From Bifidobacterium scaligerum (GTDB lineage Bacteria; Actinomycetota; Actinomycetes; Actinomycetales; Bifidobacteriaceae): 64,000 nucleotides of DNA. Positions 44,145 to 52,787 of the stretch are shown one piece after another. The DNA lies in assembly GCF_002802865.1 (NCBI RefSeq), contig NZ_PGLQ01000003.1, forward strand, positions 229,304 to 293,303, written 5' to 3'. Each line of letters starts with the position of its first letter. Positions within the stretch are counted from its first letter, which is position 1. Position numbers and translations under genes: made by a program. A model generated the notes under the pieces. It searched no databases. It was not told where the DNA came from and saw only the letters and a list, made by a program, of their open reading frames with translations.

Positions 44145-44773
44145 GCGAGCTCCTTCAGCAGTGTCTCGACATCCACTTCGATGGCGGCCCAGACTTGTTC
44201 AATCCTCTGACTGGCGTCGATCACGCGGAATCGGGTCGGTTCAGCGGCTGCCAGATCGAGGAACGCCTGACGGGTGCGGCTTTGGAAGTCGTCGCCGGCC
44301 GATTCCATACGATCCTCCGCATGCTGGAGACGGCTATGCGAAAGCGCCGGATCCATATCCAGCAGATAGGTTCGGGCGGGCAACAGGTTATTCGTGGCCC
44401 AGAGGTTTAAATCCTTGATTTCCCTTAGCGTAAGCTCACGGCCACCGGCCTGATAGGCCAACGAGGAATCGAGGTAGCGGTCTGTAATAACCACCTCGCC
44501 GCGCTCCAGTGCCGGCCGAATCGTTTCGGCCACATGCTGCGCGCGGTCTGCGGCAAACAGCAGCGCCTCCGTGCGCGGGGCGATATCCGCTGCGCCGCCG
44601 TCAACGCCGTGCAGCAGCATCTGGCGAATCGCTCGGCCGAGCGCAGTGCCGCCGGGCTCGCGGGTCACCACAACCGTGCGTCCCTGAGCTTCCAGATATG
44701 CGCGCAACCGCTCGACCTGCGTGGTTTTGCCCACGCCGTCAACGCCTTCGAAGGAAATAAACAGACCGGTCAT
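44141..44773 (-). CDS. tmk: Thymidylate kinase
   Basis: The 210-residue enzyme phosphorylates dTMP to dTDP for DNA synthesis. [12 protein letters not shown] at residues 7-18 is the P-loop, [10 protein letters not shown] (about 40-49) the DRX-type substrate loop, [13 protein letters not shown] the second substrate motif, and the lid region with [20 protein letters not shown] near 150 follows. The start is the ATG before TGLFISF; a GTG eight codons upstream gives an unlikely leader. The upstream spacer carries TTCGCACGAAAAG repeats. The gene overlaps holB by four bases. Confidence 0.95.
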   Translation of the reverse strand: MTGLFISFEGVDGVGKTTQVERLRAYLEAQGRTVVVTREPGGTALGRAIRQMLLHGVDGGAADIAPRTEALLFAADRAQHVAETIRPALERGEVVITDRYLDSSLAYQAGGRELTLREIKDLNLWATNNLLPARTYLLDMDPALSHSRLQHAEDRMESAGDDFQSRTRQAFLDLAAAEPTRFRVIDASQRIEQVWAAIEVDVETLLKELA

Positions 44774-44856
44774 GCCTTCGACCTTAGCGTGAGGCACCGA
44801 GCTAAACGGATTCCCTTTCCTGCCCTTTACTCCCCTTTGCCCCCATCAAACACCCA

Positions 44857-44910
44857 TTTCGCACGAAAAGAAGCGTACCCGCCACGCGCGCACCCGATTC
44901 GTGCGAAAAG
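44857..44910. repeat. Two TTCGYRCGAAAAG palindromic repeats upstream of tmk
   Basis: TTTCGCACGAAAAG at 44857-44870 and GATTCGTGCGAAAAG at 44896-44910, followed by a direct repeat of AAAAGGACTCGACRGGGGC. The same palindromic core appears upstream of gltX at 28415-28582. Confidence 0.55.
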
Positions 44911-44984
44911 GACTCGACGGGGGCAAAAAGGACTCGACAGGGGCGAATGCGCTGCGCCGCGCCGCTCCGCCCCCTCCAAAAAAG

Positions 44985-47900
44985 CTACTTCTTCTTGGGT
45001 TTGGCGGCCACAACCGGCGGACGGGCGAAGCCTTCATTGGCGGTGAGCCAATCGATATCGGCCTTCACGGTGGCGGCGGTGGAACCGAGCTTCTCGGCGA
45101 TACGCGTATTCGCCCATCCCTTGCCGGCCAACTTCTTGACCTCGGCACGGCGTTCGGCGCGCTTGGCTTCCACGGCACTCACCTTGGGCGCCGCTTTCGC
45201 CGCAGCCGACGCCTTAGCGCCGCTTTTCGCCCCGCGGCCGCGCCCACGCGTAGAAGGACCGGCGGCACGTTTTTCGGCCAACAGCCGGAATGCGTCATCC
45301 GGCGTAATGGTTTCCGGCGTGTACTGACGGGGCACAGTGCGATTCGTCTCGCCGTCAGTAATATATGCGCCAAAGCGTCCATCCTTGATGGTCACGTTCT
45401 TGCCGGTGGCCGGATCAGCACCCAGTTCACGCAGCGGCGGCTTGGCGGCACCTCGCCCACGGCCACGACCGTACTTGGGCTGAGCGAACAGCTCCTGCGC
45501 CTTAGCGAGATCCACAGTGAAAATCTCGTCTTCCGAGCCCAGAGAACGGGTTTCGGACTTGCCATCCGCTCCAGTTCGGGTCAGATACGGGCCATAACGA
45601 CCGTTATTGGCGGCAACCGTGTACTCGGCGACTTCACCCGTTTCGGTGTTGGTCTCCTCGTAACGGCCCACCTCGCGCGGCAAGCCCAGCAACCGCAACG
45701 CGTCCTGCAGCGACAGCGACTCCGGATTCATGGTCTTGAACAGCGAAGCCATCTTGGGACGAGGCGCCTCCTTGGCACCCTTGGTGCCTTTGGCGCCTTC
45801 CGGCGCAGGCAACACCAACGCCACATACGGCCCGAACCGACCGTTGCGCACTTCCACCGTGCCGCCGGTCACCGGGTCTTTGCCCAGTTCGCGCGGACCG
45901 CCGGAATGATTGTCGATCAGATCACGAGCCACGGCAACCGTCAGTTCGTCCGGCGCAATGGTGTCCGGCAGCGAGGCGCGCTTCGGATTGCCCTCGGCGT
46001 CCAGATGCTCCATGTCTTCCAGATATGGTCCGAAACGGCCGACGCGCACATGCAGCCCGTCGCCGATGTTGATGGTGTTGATGGCACGCGCATCGATATC
46101 GCCCAACTGAGCCACCTGCTGCTGCAGGCCCTCATGAGCTTCGTCGGCATTGCGCGCCGCGCCCTCGCCGGAACCGAAGTAGAAGCGGGTGAGCCAGTCA
46201 CGGCCGCTCTCCTCACCGTGGGCGATGCGGTCCAGTCCGTTCTCCATTTCGGCGGTGAACTGGTAGTCCACCAGCTTCGGGAAGTTCTGCTCCAAAAGCT
46301 TCACCACGGAGAACGCCAACCAGCTGGGGATCAGCGCACGACCGCGCTCATACACATAACCACGGTCCATAATCGTGGAGATGATGCTGGCGTATGTGGA
46401 CGGACGACCAATCTCCTTGGCTTCCAGCGTTTTGACCAGCGTGGCCTCGGTGTATCGGGCCGGCGGCTGGGTTTCGTGGCCATCGGGCTCGATATCGCTC
46501 GCTTCGACCTTCTGGCCGACGCTCATCGGCGGCAGGGAGGCGTTGCTTTCGGAGGCATCACCGGACTTGCCCGCCCCCGCAGCGCCCGCAGCCGCAGCAC
46601 CGGCGGCCCCCGCACCAGCAGCGGCCGAAGACCCGGCAGAAGACTTACGCCCCTCTCCGGTCGCCTTCATAAAGCCGGGGAATTCGATGACGGTGCCAGA
46701 CGCCTGGAACACGGCCTCGCCCTCATTCGCCCCGGCCGGCGCGGACAGGCGCACGGTGGCGGTGGAGCCGGTGGCATCGGCCATCTGGCATGCGAGCGTG
46801 CGCTGCCAGATCAACGTGTACAGACGCAGCTGGTCAACCGGAAGCTTCGAGGCGAGCTCATCCGGATCATGGAACCGGGAGCCGGCCGGGCGAATACATT
46901 CGTGGGCCTCCTGCGCACCGGCGGTTTTCGTGGCGTACTGCTTGGGTTCCGCAGACAAATACGACTCGCCAAAGTGGTAGCTCACGGCATTGCGGGCGGC
47001 GGCGATGGCCTCCTGCGACAGCGTCACCGAATCGGTACGCATGTACGTGATATAGCCGTTCTCATACAGGCTTTGGGCGGCGCGCATCACCGCACGGGCA
47101 CCCATGCCGAGCCGGTTGCCGGCGGTCTGCTGCAGGGTGGAGGTGGTGAACGGCGGCTGCGGGCGGCGGCGATACGGCTTGGTCTCCATGCTCATCACCG
47201 TGAAATCGGCGGATTTGAGCGTTTCCGCGATGGCCGCGGCACTCGTTTCGTCCAGCTGCCGCACATTGTCCGCAAAGCCGCTCGGCGTAAGCTGGCCGTC
47301 AGCGCCGAAGTCTTTGGAACCGGCCAAACGCTTGCCGCCCAGAGAGACCATGCGAGCGGAGAATTCAGCGCGATCACCTTCGGCCGAAGGAGCGGCCAGC
47401 GTGGCGACGATATCCCAATACGGCGCGCGCTTGAAGGCCATACGTTCGCGTTCGCGTTCGACGATCAGACGGGTGGCCACCGACTGCACGCGGCCGGCGG
47501 ACAGGCCGGGCCCCACCTTACGCCACAGCACCGGGGAGAGCTCGTAGCCGTACAGTCGGTCGAGGATGCGGCGGGTCTCCTGCGCGTCCACCATATGACC
47601 ATCTACATCTCGCGTGTTATTGAGCGAAGCGTTGATGGCGTTCTTGGTGATCTCGTGGAACACCATGCGCTTGACCGGTACCTTGGGCTTGAGCGTCTGC
47701 ACCAGATGCCATGCGATAGCCTCGCCCTCGCGATCCTCATCAGTGGCGAGGTAGAGCTCATCAGCGCCCTTCAGCGCGGATTTCAGCTCGCTGACCGTAC
47801 GCTTCTTGTCGCCGTCCACAATGTAATACGGCTTGAATCCGTCGTTCACGTCCACGCCGAACTTGCCGAACTTGGCCTTGTCGGCCGCCGGCACCTGGCT

Positions 47901-48020
47901 GGGCTGCGCAAGATCGCGGATATGGCCTACCGACGCCAGCACGGTGTACCCCTTGCCCAGGTAGTCGCCAATCTTGTGGGCCTTGGTCGGAGACTCCACA
48001 ATCACCAGTTTGGTAGCCAT
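44985..48020 (-). CDS. topA: DNA topoisomerase I
   Basis: The 1011-residue enzyme relaxes negative supercoils by cutting one strand. The TOPRIM domain starts at residue 4 (LVIVESPTKAHKI), with ATDEDREGEAIAWH carrying the metal-binding acids near residue 90. The nucleophile is Tyr326 in GYITYMRTDSV. The linker region around 460-500 holds a long Ala/Gly stretch. The C-terminal 400 residues have no zinc fingers but four TOPRIM-type repeats, each with GRFGPYV or a close form, and end in a basic Ala/Lys-rich tail (KPKKK), as is usual in actinobacteria. The ATG has AAGGAG six bases upstream; the frame extends 19 codons further without sense. Confidence 0.96.
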   Translation of the reverse strand: MATKLVIVESPTKAHKIGDYLGKGYTVLASVGHIRDLAQPSQVPAADKAKFGKFGVDVNDGFKPYYIVDGDKKRTVSELKSALKGADELYLATDEDREGEAIAWHLVQTLKPKVPVKRMVFHEITKNAINASLNNTRDVDGHMVDAQETRRILDRLYGYELSPVLWRKVGPGLSAGRVQSVATRLIVERERERMAFKRAPYWDIVATLAAPSAEGDRAEFSARMVSLGGKRLAGSKDFGADGQLTPSGFADNVRQLDETSAAAIAETLKSADFTVMSMETKPYRRRPQPPFTTSTLQQTAGNRLGMGARAVMRAAQSLYENGYITYMRTDSVTLSQEAIAAARNAVSYHFGESYLSAEPKQYATKTAGAQEAHECIRPAGSRFHDPDELASKLPVDQLRLYTLIWQRTLACQMADATGSTATVRLSAPAGANEGEAVFQASGTVIEFPGFMKATGEGRKSSAGSSAAAGAGAAGAAAAGAAGAGKSGDASESNASLPPMSVGQKVEASDIEPDGHETQPPARYTEATLVKTLEAKEIGRPSTYASIISTIMDRGYVYERGRALIPSWLAFSVVKLLEQNFPKLVDYQFTAEMENGLDRIAHGEESGRDWLTRFYFGSGEGAARNADEAHEGLQQQVAQLGDIDARAINTINIGDGLHVRVGRFGPYLEDMEHLDAEGNPKRASLPDTIAPDELTVAVARDLIDNHSGGPRELGKDPVTGGTVEVRNGRFGPYVALVLPAPEGAKGTKGAKEAPRPKMASLFKTMNPESLSLQDALRLLGLPREVGRYEETNTETGEVAEYTVAANNGRYGPYLTRTGADGKSETRSLGSEDEIFTVDLAKAQELFAQPKYGRGRGRGAAKPPLRELGADPATGKNVTIKDGRFGAYITDGETNRTVPRQYTPETITPDDAFRLLAEKRAAGPSTRGRGRGAKSGAKASAAAKAAPKVSAVEAKRAERRAEVKKLAGKGWANTRIAEKLGSTAATVKADIDWLTANEGFARPPVVAAKPKKK

Positions 48021-48181
48021 ACCCCACTCCTTATTACTGCAATCACCGTTACTGCAATCACCGCACTCGATGCGCAATCACCTTGCGTACCTTGCACAGC
48101 CCTTCGCAATTGCCTTCTTCCGCGAAACATACGACGTTTCTGGCGTCATAATACTCACGAATCATACCCGACTGCCAAATT

Positions 48182-49414
48182 TCACCGTTGTGGCGGCGCA
48201 GGAGGCGCACCGATCAGTCCGAGACGGCTCAGCGGCGCGGCCGTGATCTGCCGCAGGGCCAGAACCAAGCCGAACGCGAGCGCCGCAACGCCACAGATGC
48301 CGGTCAACGCGCTGATCACCGCACCGTCCACCGCCCAGCTGGCGCTGATGCCCAGGCCGGGCACCACCTGCCAAATCAGGTAGGCGGCGTAGCCGAGCAG
48401 CAGCAGACCGGCGGTGATCATCACGCTGCCGAGGATCTGTACGCTCACCGAGGAGACGCGCTGTCCCGGCGCATCCATGCCGGAAGTGCGCGTGAAGGCC
48501 ATCGCCAGCAGGGCAAGCCCGGCGACCAACAGCATCGACATCACCACGTCCGACGGCCGATGCCAACCGCCGACGATCACGGACACCGCGACCATCACCG
48601 ACCATGTCGCGCCGACGACCGCCGCCACAGCGCGGGCGGCGCGCGGCACGGCGAGCAGCAGGATCACGGCGGCGGCCGCGGCCAGCATCGTATGGCCGGA
48701 CGGGGCCGAGTTCGATGGCGACGAAGACGTATTGATCAGGAACGGGCGCGGCAGCAGTCCTTTCAGACGCGTGGCCGCCAGGCACAGCACCGCCAGCACC
48801 GCAAGCTGCCCGATCAGCCACCAACGGCGACGAACCAACGCCGCGACCACACCGATGCCGCCCAGCAGCACGCTCACGCCGATCACCAGCATCGAGTGAC
48901 GGGCCGAGTCCGTGACGACCGCTCCCACCAGCGCCTGATTCCATGCGGCAACACGGTCCGCCAGCGCCGAATACACCATTTCGTCATAGGACTGACCGGC
49001 GGCAGTGCATACGCAGCCCCACCACACGCCGAACGCCGCGGCGATGAACAGCAGTCCGAACACCACGCACAGCACACGGCTGGAGATGCGTGGGCGCACG
49101 GTCAGCGGGTCGAGTCTGGCGAGGCCTCGGTCCAGTTCCGCTGTAGTGACTGCGGAGGTTGCGTTCGGGTCGATGACGTCCGAAGCCGTTGTGCTGGGGG
49201 CCTTGTCTATGCCCCAGACCCGCGGGCCGTTTGCATGGATGGACGTTGCGCTGCGGTCGGGGCCGAGCGCGGCCAGCGGATCGATTGGGGCAGACGATTG
49301 ATTCGTATGCCGTTGCGCGGACGGCGGCGTAGGCGGCTTGGGAATCGCGCCGTCGCCGACGAGGCCGGCCGGCTTGTGCGGATCACGGATAGTGGGTTGC
49401 GGTGCGTCATTCAT
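48182..49414 (-). CDS. PAP2 family membrane phosphatase
   Basis: The 410-residue protein has a hydrophilic N-terminal tail of about 110 residues, rich in Pro, Thr and Ala, followed by six to eight membrane helices. The phosphatase signature is split as usual: KGLLPRPF, then SAPSGHTM near residue 250, and GGWHRPSDVV near 300, where both His act in catalysis. Members remove phosphate from lipid phosphates such as undecaprenyl pyrophosphate or phosphatidic acid; which one is not clear here. The start is the ATG before NDAPQPTI; no strong ribosome binding site is seen. The gene ends 160 bases before topA starts, on the same strand. Confidence 0.87.
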   Translation of the reverse strand: MNDAPQPTIRDPHKPAGLVGDGAIPKPPTPPSAQRHTNQSSAPIDPLAALGPDRSATSIHANGPRVWGIDKAPSTTASDVIDPNATSAVTTAELDRGLARLDPLTVRPRISSRVLCVVFGLLFIAAAFGVWWGCVCTAAGQSYDEMVYSALADRVAAWNQALVGAVVTDSARHSMLVIGVSVLLGGIGVVAALVRRRWWLIGQLAVLAVLCLAATRLKGLLPRPFLINTSSSPSNSAPSGHTMLAAAAAVILLLAVPRAARAVAAVVGATWSVMVAVSVIVGGWHRPSDVVMSMLLVAGLALLAMAFTRTSGMDAPGQRVSSVSVQILGSVMITAGLLLLGYAAYLIWQVVPGLGISASWAVDGAVISALTGICGVAALAFGLVLALRQITAAPLSRLGLIGAPPAPPQR

Positions 49415-49505
49415 ACGTTCGACTGTACGGCCGCGCCCCGGACAGTAGGCCGCATCATTGCGAGCCCGGGACCAAACCCGCACATTCTCATGTGCCAGTT
49501 ACACG

Positions 49506-49586
49506 GTGGGGCCTGATGCGCCTCGCCCGACACACTCAAGACCGTTCGGCCAAGCCTACGGTCTGGCGAGACGCACCAGGCCCCAC
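49506..49586. repeat. Large near-perfect stem-loop next to the SRP RNA gene
   Basis: Arms 49506-49527 and 49565-49586 match at 20 of 22 positions. The 37-base loop contains an inner AAGACCG/CGGTCT stem. It lies 24 bases past the SRP RNA terminator on that strand. Function unknown. Confidence 0.75.
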
Positions 49587-49609
49587 CACTAGCGTTCCGG
49601 CAAAGATAG

Positions 49610-49696
49610 AAAAACCTCCACGCACCCGTCAGAGGCCACTTACCCTTGCTGCATTCCTGCCCTGGGGGAGTTGGGTGACATAGCGCCGCGTGGAGG
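49610..49696 (-). ncRNA. ffs: Signal recognition particle RNA (4.5S type) with T-run end
   Basis: On the minus strand the sequence reads CCCAGGGCAGGAATGCAGCA in its centre, the conserved Ffh-binding bulge and GGAA tetraloop of small SRP RNA. The ends pair perfectly: CCTCCACGC at 49615-49623 with GCGTGGAGG at 49688-49696, and the transcript runs into GGTTTTTCT, a T run that fits termination. With Ffh it brings ribosomes making membrane proteins to the translocon. The core is about 82 bases, a usual length. Confidence 0.9.
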
Positions 49697-49890
49697 CTTC
49701 GGCCAAGTGTATGGAGACGGGTGGACCAGCGTTGTCGCCAACGCGCGTCGCACCCCCCTCCAGCCCACGTCCAGCCGTTATTCAGCCACCACAATCAAAT
49801 GTGAGAATTCAGGGAAAATACCACTGGAAAGCCAGCATGGTTGCGCTCACGTCAAACGATTGTTCAAGGCCAAAGGTTACGGTGGACATC

Positions 49891-52365
49891 ATGGCTTCTT
49901 ATACTCGTCGTGCACATTCGGGCGGCAACGGCCCCGCTATGCGCCAACCGCGCACAGCGTACAGCGGCTCCAATTCGGCCGCCGGCGCCGGCCGTACCAG
50001 CCGCAGTCGCATCGCGCAGGAGGGCTCCGGCACCGCTGGCCGGCCAACCCGGTCCCGTCATGCAGCAAGCCACAAAGCCACCAGCCACAGGGCCCCGAAC
50101 CGCAAGAAGAACGGCGGCAAGAAGGGCAAGCATCGCGTACTCAAATGGGTGCTGGGCGTTATCTTCGGCCTGTTCGCGCTGGGCGTGGCCGCAGCCATCG
50201 CGGCATTCGCATACCTGTACACCACCACTGAGGTTCCACAGCCCGAAAAGTTCGCGCTGGCGGAGAAAACCTCCGTATATTACGCGGACGGCACCACGCC
50301 GATCGGCTCCTACGCCGAGCAGAACCGCGTAATCATCTCCTGCGACGGCCTGCCGGACTACATCGGCAACGCCATCGTCGCCTCCGAGAATCGCACCTTC
50401 TACACCGACAAGGGCCTGGATCTGCGAGGCATCGCACGCGCGTTCTGGAACAACGTGACCACCGGCACCCGCCAAGGCGGCTCGACCATCACCCAGCAGT
50501 ATGCCGAGCGTTATTACCTGGGCGAGACCACCACATACTCCGGCAAGGCTCGCGAGGCCATTCTGGCCATCAAGATCGCACAGACCGAATCCAAGGACGA
50601 AGTGCTGTGCAACTACATGAACACGATCTATCTGGGGCGCAATTCCTACGGCATCCAAGCGGCGGCCAAGGCCTACTTCAATAAGGACGCCAAGGATTTG
50701 ACGCTCTCCGAAGCCGCGATGATCGCCGGCATCATCCCCTCCCCCTCCACGTGGGATCCGGCAGATAACCCGGATATCGCGAAGTCCCGCTTCAAGCGTG
50801 TGATCAACATCATGAGCGAGGACGGCTACATCTCCTCCAAGCAGAAGTCCGAAGCCAAGTTCCCGGATACCGCGCCCGTGGCCCAGCAGAACGACTACGC
50901 CGGCGCGAACGGCTATCTGCTGGACATGGTGGAGCGCGAACTGGTGCAGTCCAAGGCCTTCACCAAGGAGGATCTGGACACCGGCGGCTACAAGATCATC
51001 ACCACCATCGAAAAGGACAAGCAGGACGTCATGCAGTCCATAGGCGACACCCGCCTCGACGACATGCCTGAGTCACTACAGATCGGCGGCATAGCCCTCA
51101 ACCCGAAAACCGGCGCGGTCCTGTCGGTGTACGCCGGCTCGGACTACCTGACCAAGCAGCTCAACAACTGCGATCAGGCCGTATTCGAACCCGGCTCCAC
51201 CATGAAGCCGTTCGCGCTGCTGGGTGCGGCGCAGTCCGGCGTAAGCTTCGATACCCTGTTCAACGGCAATTCTCACCAGCATTTCGCCGGCTTGGATCAG
51301 GAAGTGAATAACGCGCTGGAGAACAACTGGGGCAACATCGACCTGTACCACGCCACCGCCAACTCGGTGAACACGGTGTTCATGAACATCAACGAGCATT
51401 TGACGCCGCAGCGCACCGCCGAAATCGCGCATGAGGCCGGCATCCAGGGCGACATCGACGCCGACTCGATGTACAACGTGCTTGGCATCAACGCGCTGAC
51501 CGTCTGGGATCTGGCACAAGGCCACTCCACCATCGCCAACAACGGCAAGAAGAACACCATTCATATGGTGGCTCGCGTGCTCGATGCCAAGAACAAAGAT
51601 CTGTACAACGCTCCCAGCGAGAACGAGCAGGTGTTCGACGCCAACGACTGCGCACTCGTGCAGAAGGCCATGCAGGGCACCACCACGTACGGCACGGCGG
51701 CGGGCGTCAGCACCGCGCTGGGGCGCCCGGTGGCCGGCAAGTCCGGTACCGCCAACGACGAGATGGCCTCTTCGTTCGTGGGCTATACGCCGAGTCTGAT
51801 GAACGTGTGGGCCATCTGGAACCCCGATGCGAACGGCAACCCGCAGGTGGTGCCGGCCTTCTCCGGCTACGGCGTCTCCTCCACCGGCTACCCGGCGCAT
51901 CTGTTCCAGGAATATATGACGCAAGCGCTGGCCGGTACGGATGTCGAGCAGTTCCCCACCGCCAAGGACAACGGCAAGATCGGCGGCTCGGACGGCACGT
52001 GGGGTCTGGGCAGGGGCCAGTCGTCCTCGACCAGCACGGACAGCAACAAGCAGTCCACCGAAGATGCGCAGAAGAAGGCCGAGCAGGAGGCTCAGCAGAA
52101 GGCCGCCGACGAGGCCGCAGCCGAAGCCGAAAAGCAGCAGCAGTTCGCACAGCAGTGCCTGAACGATCCGACGTCGTCCACCGATTGCCCGAACTATCCG
52201 GGCAATTCTGGCAACGGTAACGGCAGCGGAACCGGCAACAGCAACGACGGCACCGGAGGCGACAGCGGAACCGGCGGCAATTCCGGCAGCACCGACAGCG
52301 GCAAACCCAACGGCAATTCCGGCAGCACCGACGGTTCGACCGGTGGTAACGGCGGCAATTCGTGA
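49891..52365 (+). CDS. Class A penicillin-binding protein (transglycosylase/transpeptidase)
   Basis: The 824-residue protein polymerises and crosslinks peptidoglycan outside the membrane. Residues 1-83 are a basic cytoplasmic tail, 84-112 the membrane anchor. The GT51 domain follows: ASENRTFYTDKGLD with catalytic Glu166, and QGGSTITQQYAERYYLG. The transpeptidase has GSTMK (Ser436-Lys439), SVN (492-494) and KSGT (617-620). A tail of about 110 residues is first Gln/Ala rich, then almost only Gly, Ser, Asn and Thr. It probably lies in the wall and its repeats may vary in length. The start is the ATG before ASYTRRAH, with GGTGGA four bases upstream; the frame extends 67 codons further but crosses the SRP RNA gene. 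Confidence 0.93.
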   Translation: MASYTRRAHSGGNGPAMRQPRTAYSGSNSAAGAGRTSRSRIAQEGSGTAGRPTRSRHAASHKATSHRAPNRKKNGGKKGKHRVLKWVLGVIFGLFALGVAAAIAAFAYLYTTTEVPQPEKFALAEKTSVYYADGTTPIGSYAEQNRVIISCDGLPDYIGNAIVASENRTFYTDKGLDLRGIARAFWNNVTTGTRQGGSTITQQYAERYYLGETTTYSGKAREAILAIKIAQTESKDEVLCNYMNTIYLGRNSYGIQAAAKAYFNKDAKDLTLSEAAMIAGIIPSPSTWDPADNPDIAKSRFKRVINIMSEDGYISSKQKSEAKFPDTAPVAQQNDYAGANGYLLDMVERELVQSKAFTKEDLDTGGYKIITTIEKDKQDVMQSIGDTRLDDMPESLQIGGIALNPKTGAVLSVYAGSDYLTKQLNNCDQAVFEPGSTMKPFALLGAAQSGVSFDTLFNGNSHQHFAGLDQEVNNALENNWGNIDLYHATANSVNTVFMNINEHLTPQRTAEIAHEAGIQGDIDADSMYNVLGINALTVWDLAQGHSTIANNGKKNTIHMVARVLDAKNKDLYNAPSENEQVFDANDCALVQKAMQGTTTYGTAAGVSTALGRPVAGKSGTANDEMASSFVGYTPSLMNVWAIWNPDANGNPQVVPAFSGYGVSSTGYPAHLFQEYMTQALAGTDVEQFPTAKDNGKIGGSDGTWGLGRGQSSSTSTDSNKQSTEDAQKKAEQEAQQKAADEAAAEAEKQQQFAQQCLNDPTSSTDCPNYPGNSGNGNGSGTGNSNDGTGGDSGTGGNSGSTDSGKPNGNSGSTDGSTGGNGGNS

Positions 52366-52411
52366 TCTGCTGACCGGTTACTGGGCCACCGTCCGCCGTC
52401 TGACTCGTCAC

Positions 52412-52522
52412 CGTACGTTTTTCCAGACTAATTTCCCTCTCATCTGGAAGAACGTACGCTCAGTCACCTTCAGTGTACGTTTTCCCAGATGAAGGACAAT
52501 ATAGTCTGGAAAAACGTACGCT
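52412..52522. repeat. Double-hairpin repeat, copy A
   Basis: Four arms of the type CGTACGTTTTTCCAGA and its complement form two successive hairpins. Copy B with the same layout is at 58748-58860. Both stand between convergent genes. Confidence 0.8.
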
Positions 52523-52561
52523 TGAGCATGGGAACGGATGCCAAAGAACCGAATACAACGA

Positions 52562-52606
52562 CGAGAGCCCTGTGCTGGCTGATGAACAGCCAATACAGGG
52601 CTCTCG
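52562..52606. terminator. Intrinsic terminator in the pbp/leuA junction
   Basis: Perfect 12-base arms CGAGAGCCCTGT/ACAGGGCTCTCG with an inner GGCTG/CAGCC stem, followed by GTTT on the plus strand. Confidence 0.8.
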
Positions 52607-52692
52607 GTTTATGGCGGTTTATGGTCAACACCGACACTGCGGATGCGCACGCTCGCCGCGCTCAGGGCCGGGCACTGTGCTCAGGGCCTGCT

Positions 52693-52743
52693 GGTGTACG
52701 TCCACCACACTTGGTGGCCGCCGGACGTACACCGTGCCGGGCC
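52693..52743. terminator. Hairpin downstream of leuA
   Basis: Perfect 11-base arms GGTGTACGTCC/GGACGTACACC with an inner CCACC/GGTGG stem. It lies 45 bases past the leuA stop; no T run. Confidence 0.6.
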
Positions 52744-52787
52744 GCGCCGAACTCGCCGCCACGCCGCACCACGACGCACTACGGCAC

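Larger units (their letters stand above)
52366..52787. other. Convergent junction with three hairpin elements
   Basis: Between the penicillin-binding protein and leuA. Holds a 110-base double hairpin repeat (52412-52522), a terminator (52562-52606) and a second hairpin close to leuA (52693-52743). No gene. Confidence 0.7.

Noticed and set aside
44901..48383. 1160-residue open frame on the plus strand
   Set aside because: It is the complement of topA, which has all catalytic motifs. Long antisense frames are common in GC-rich DNA.
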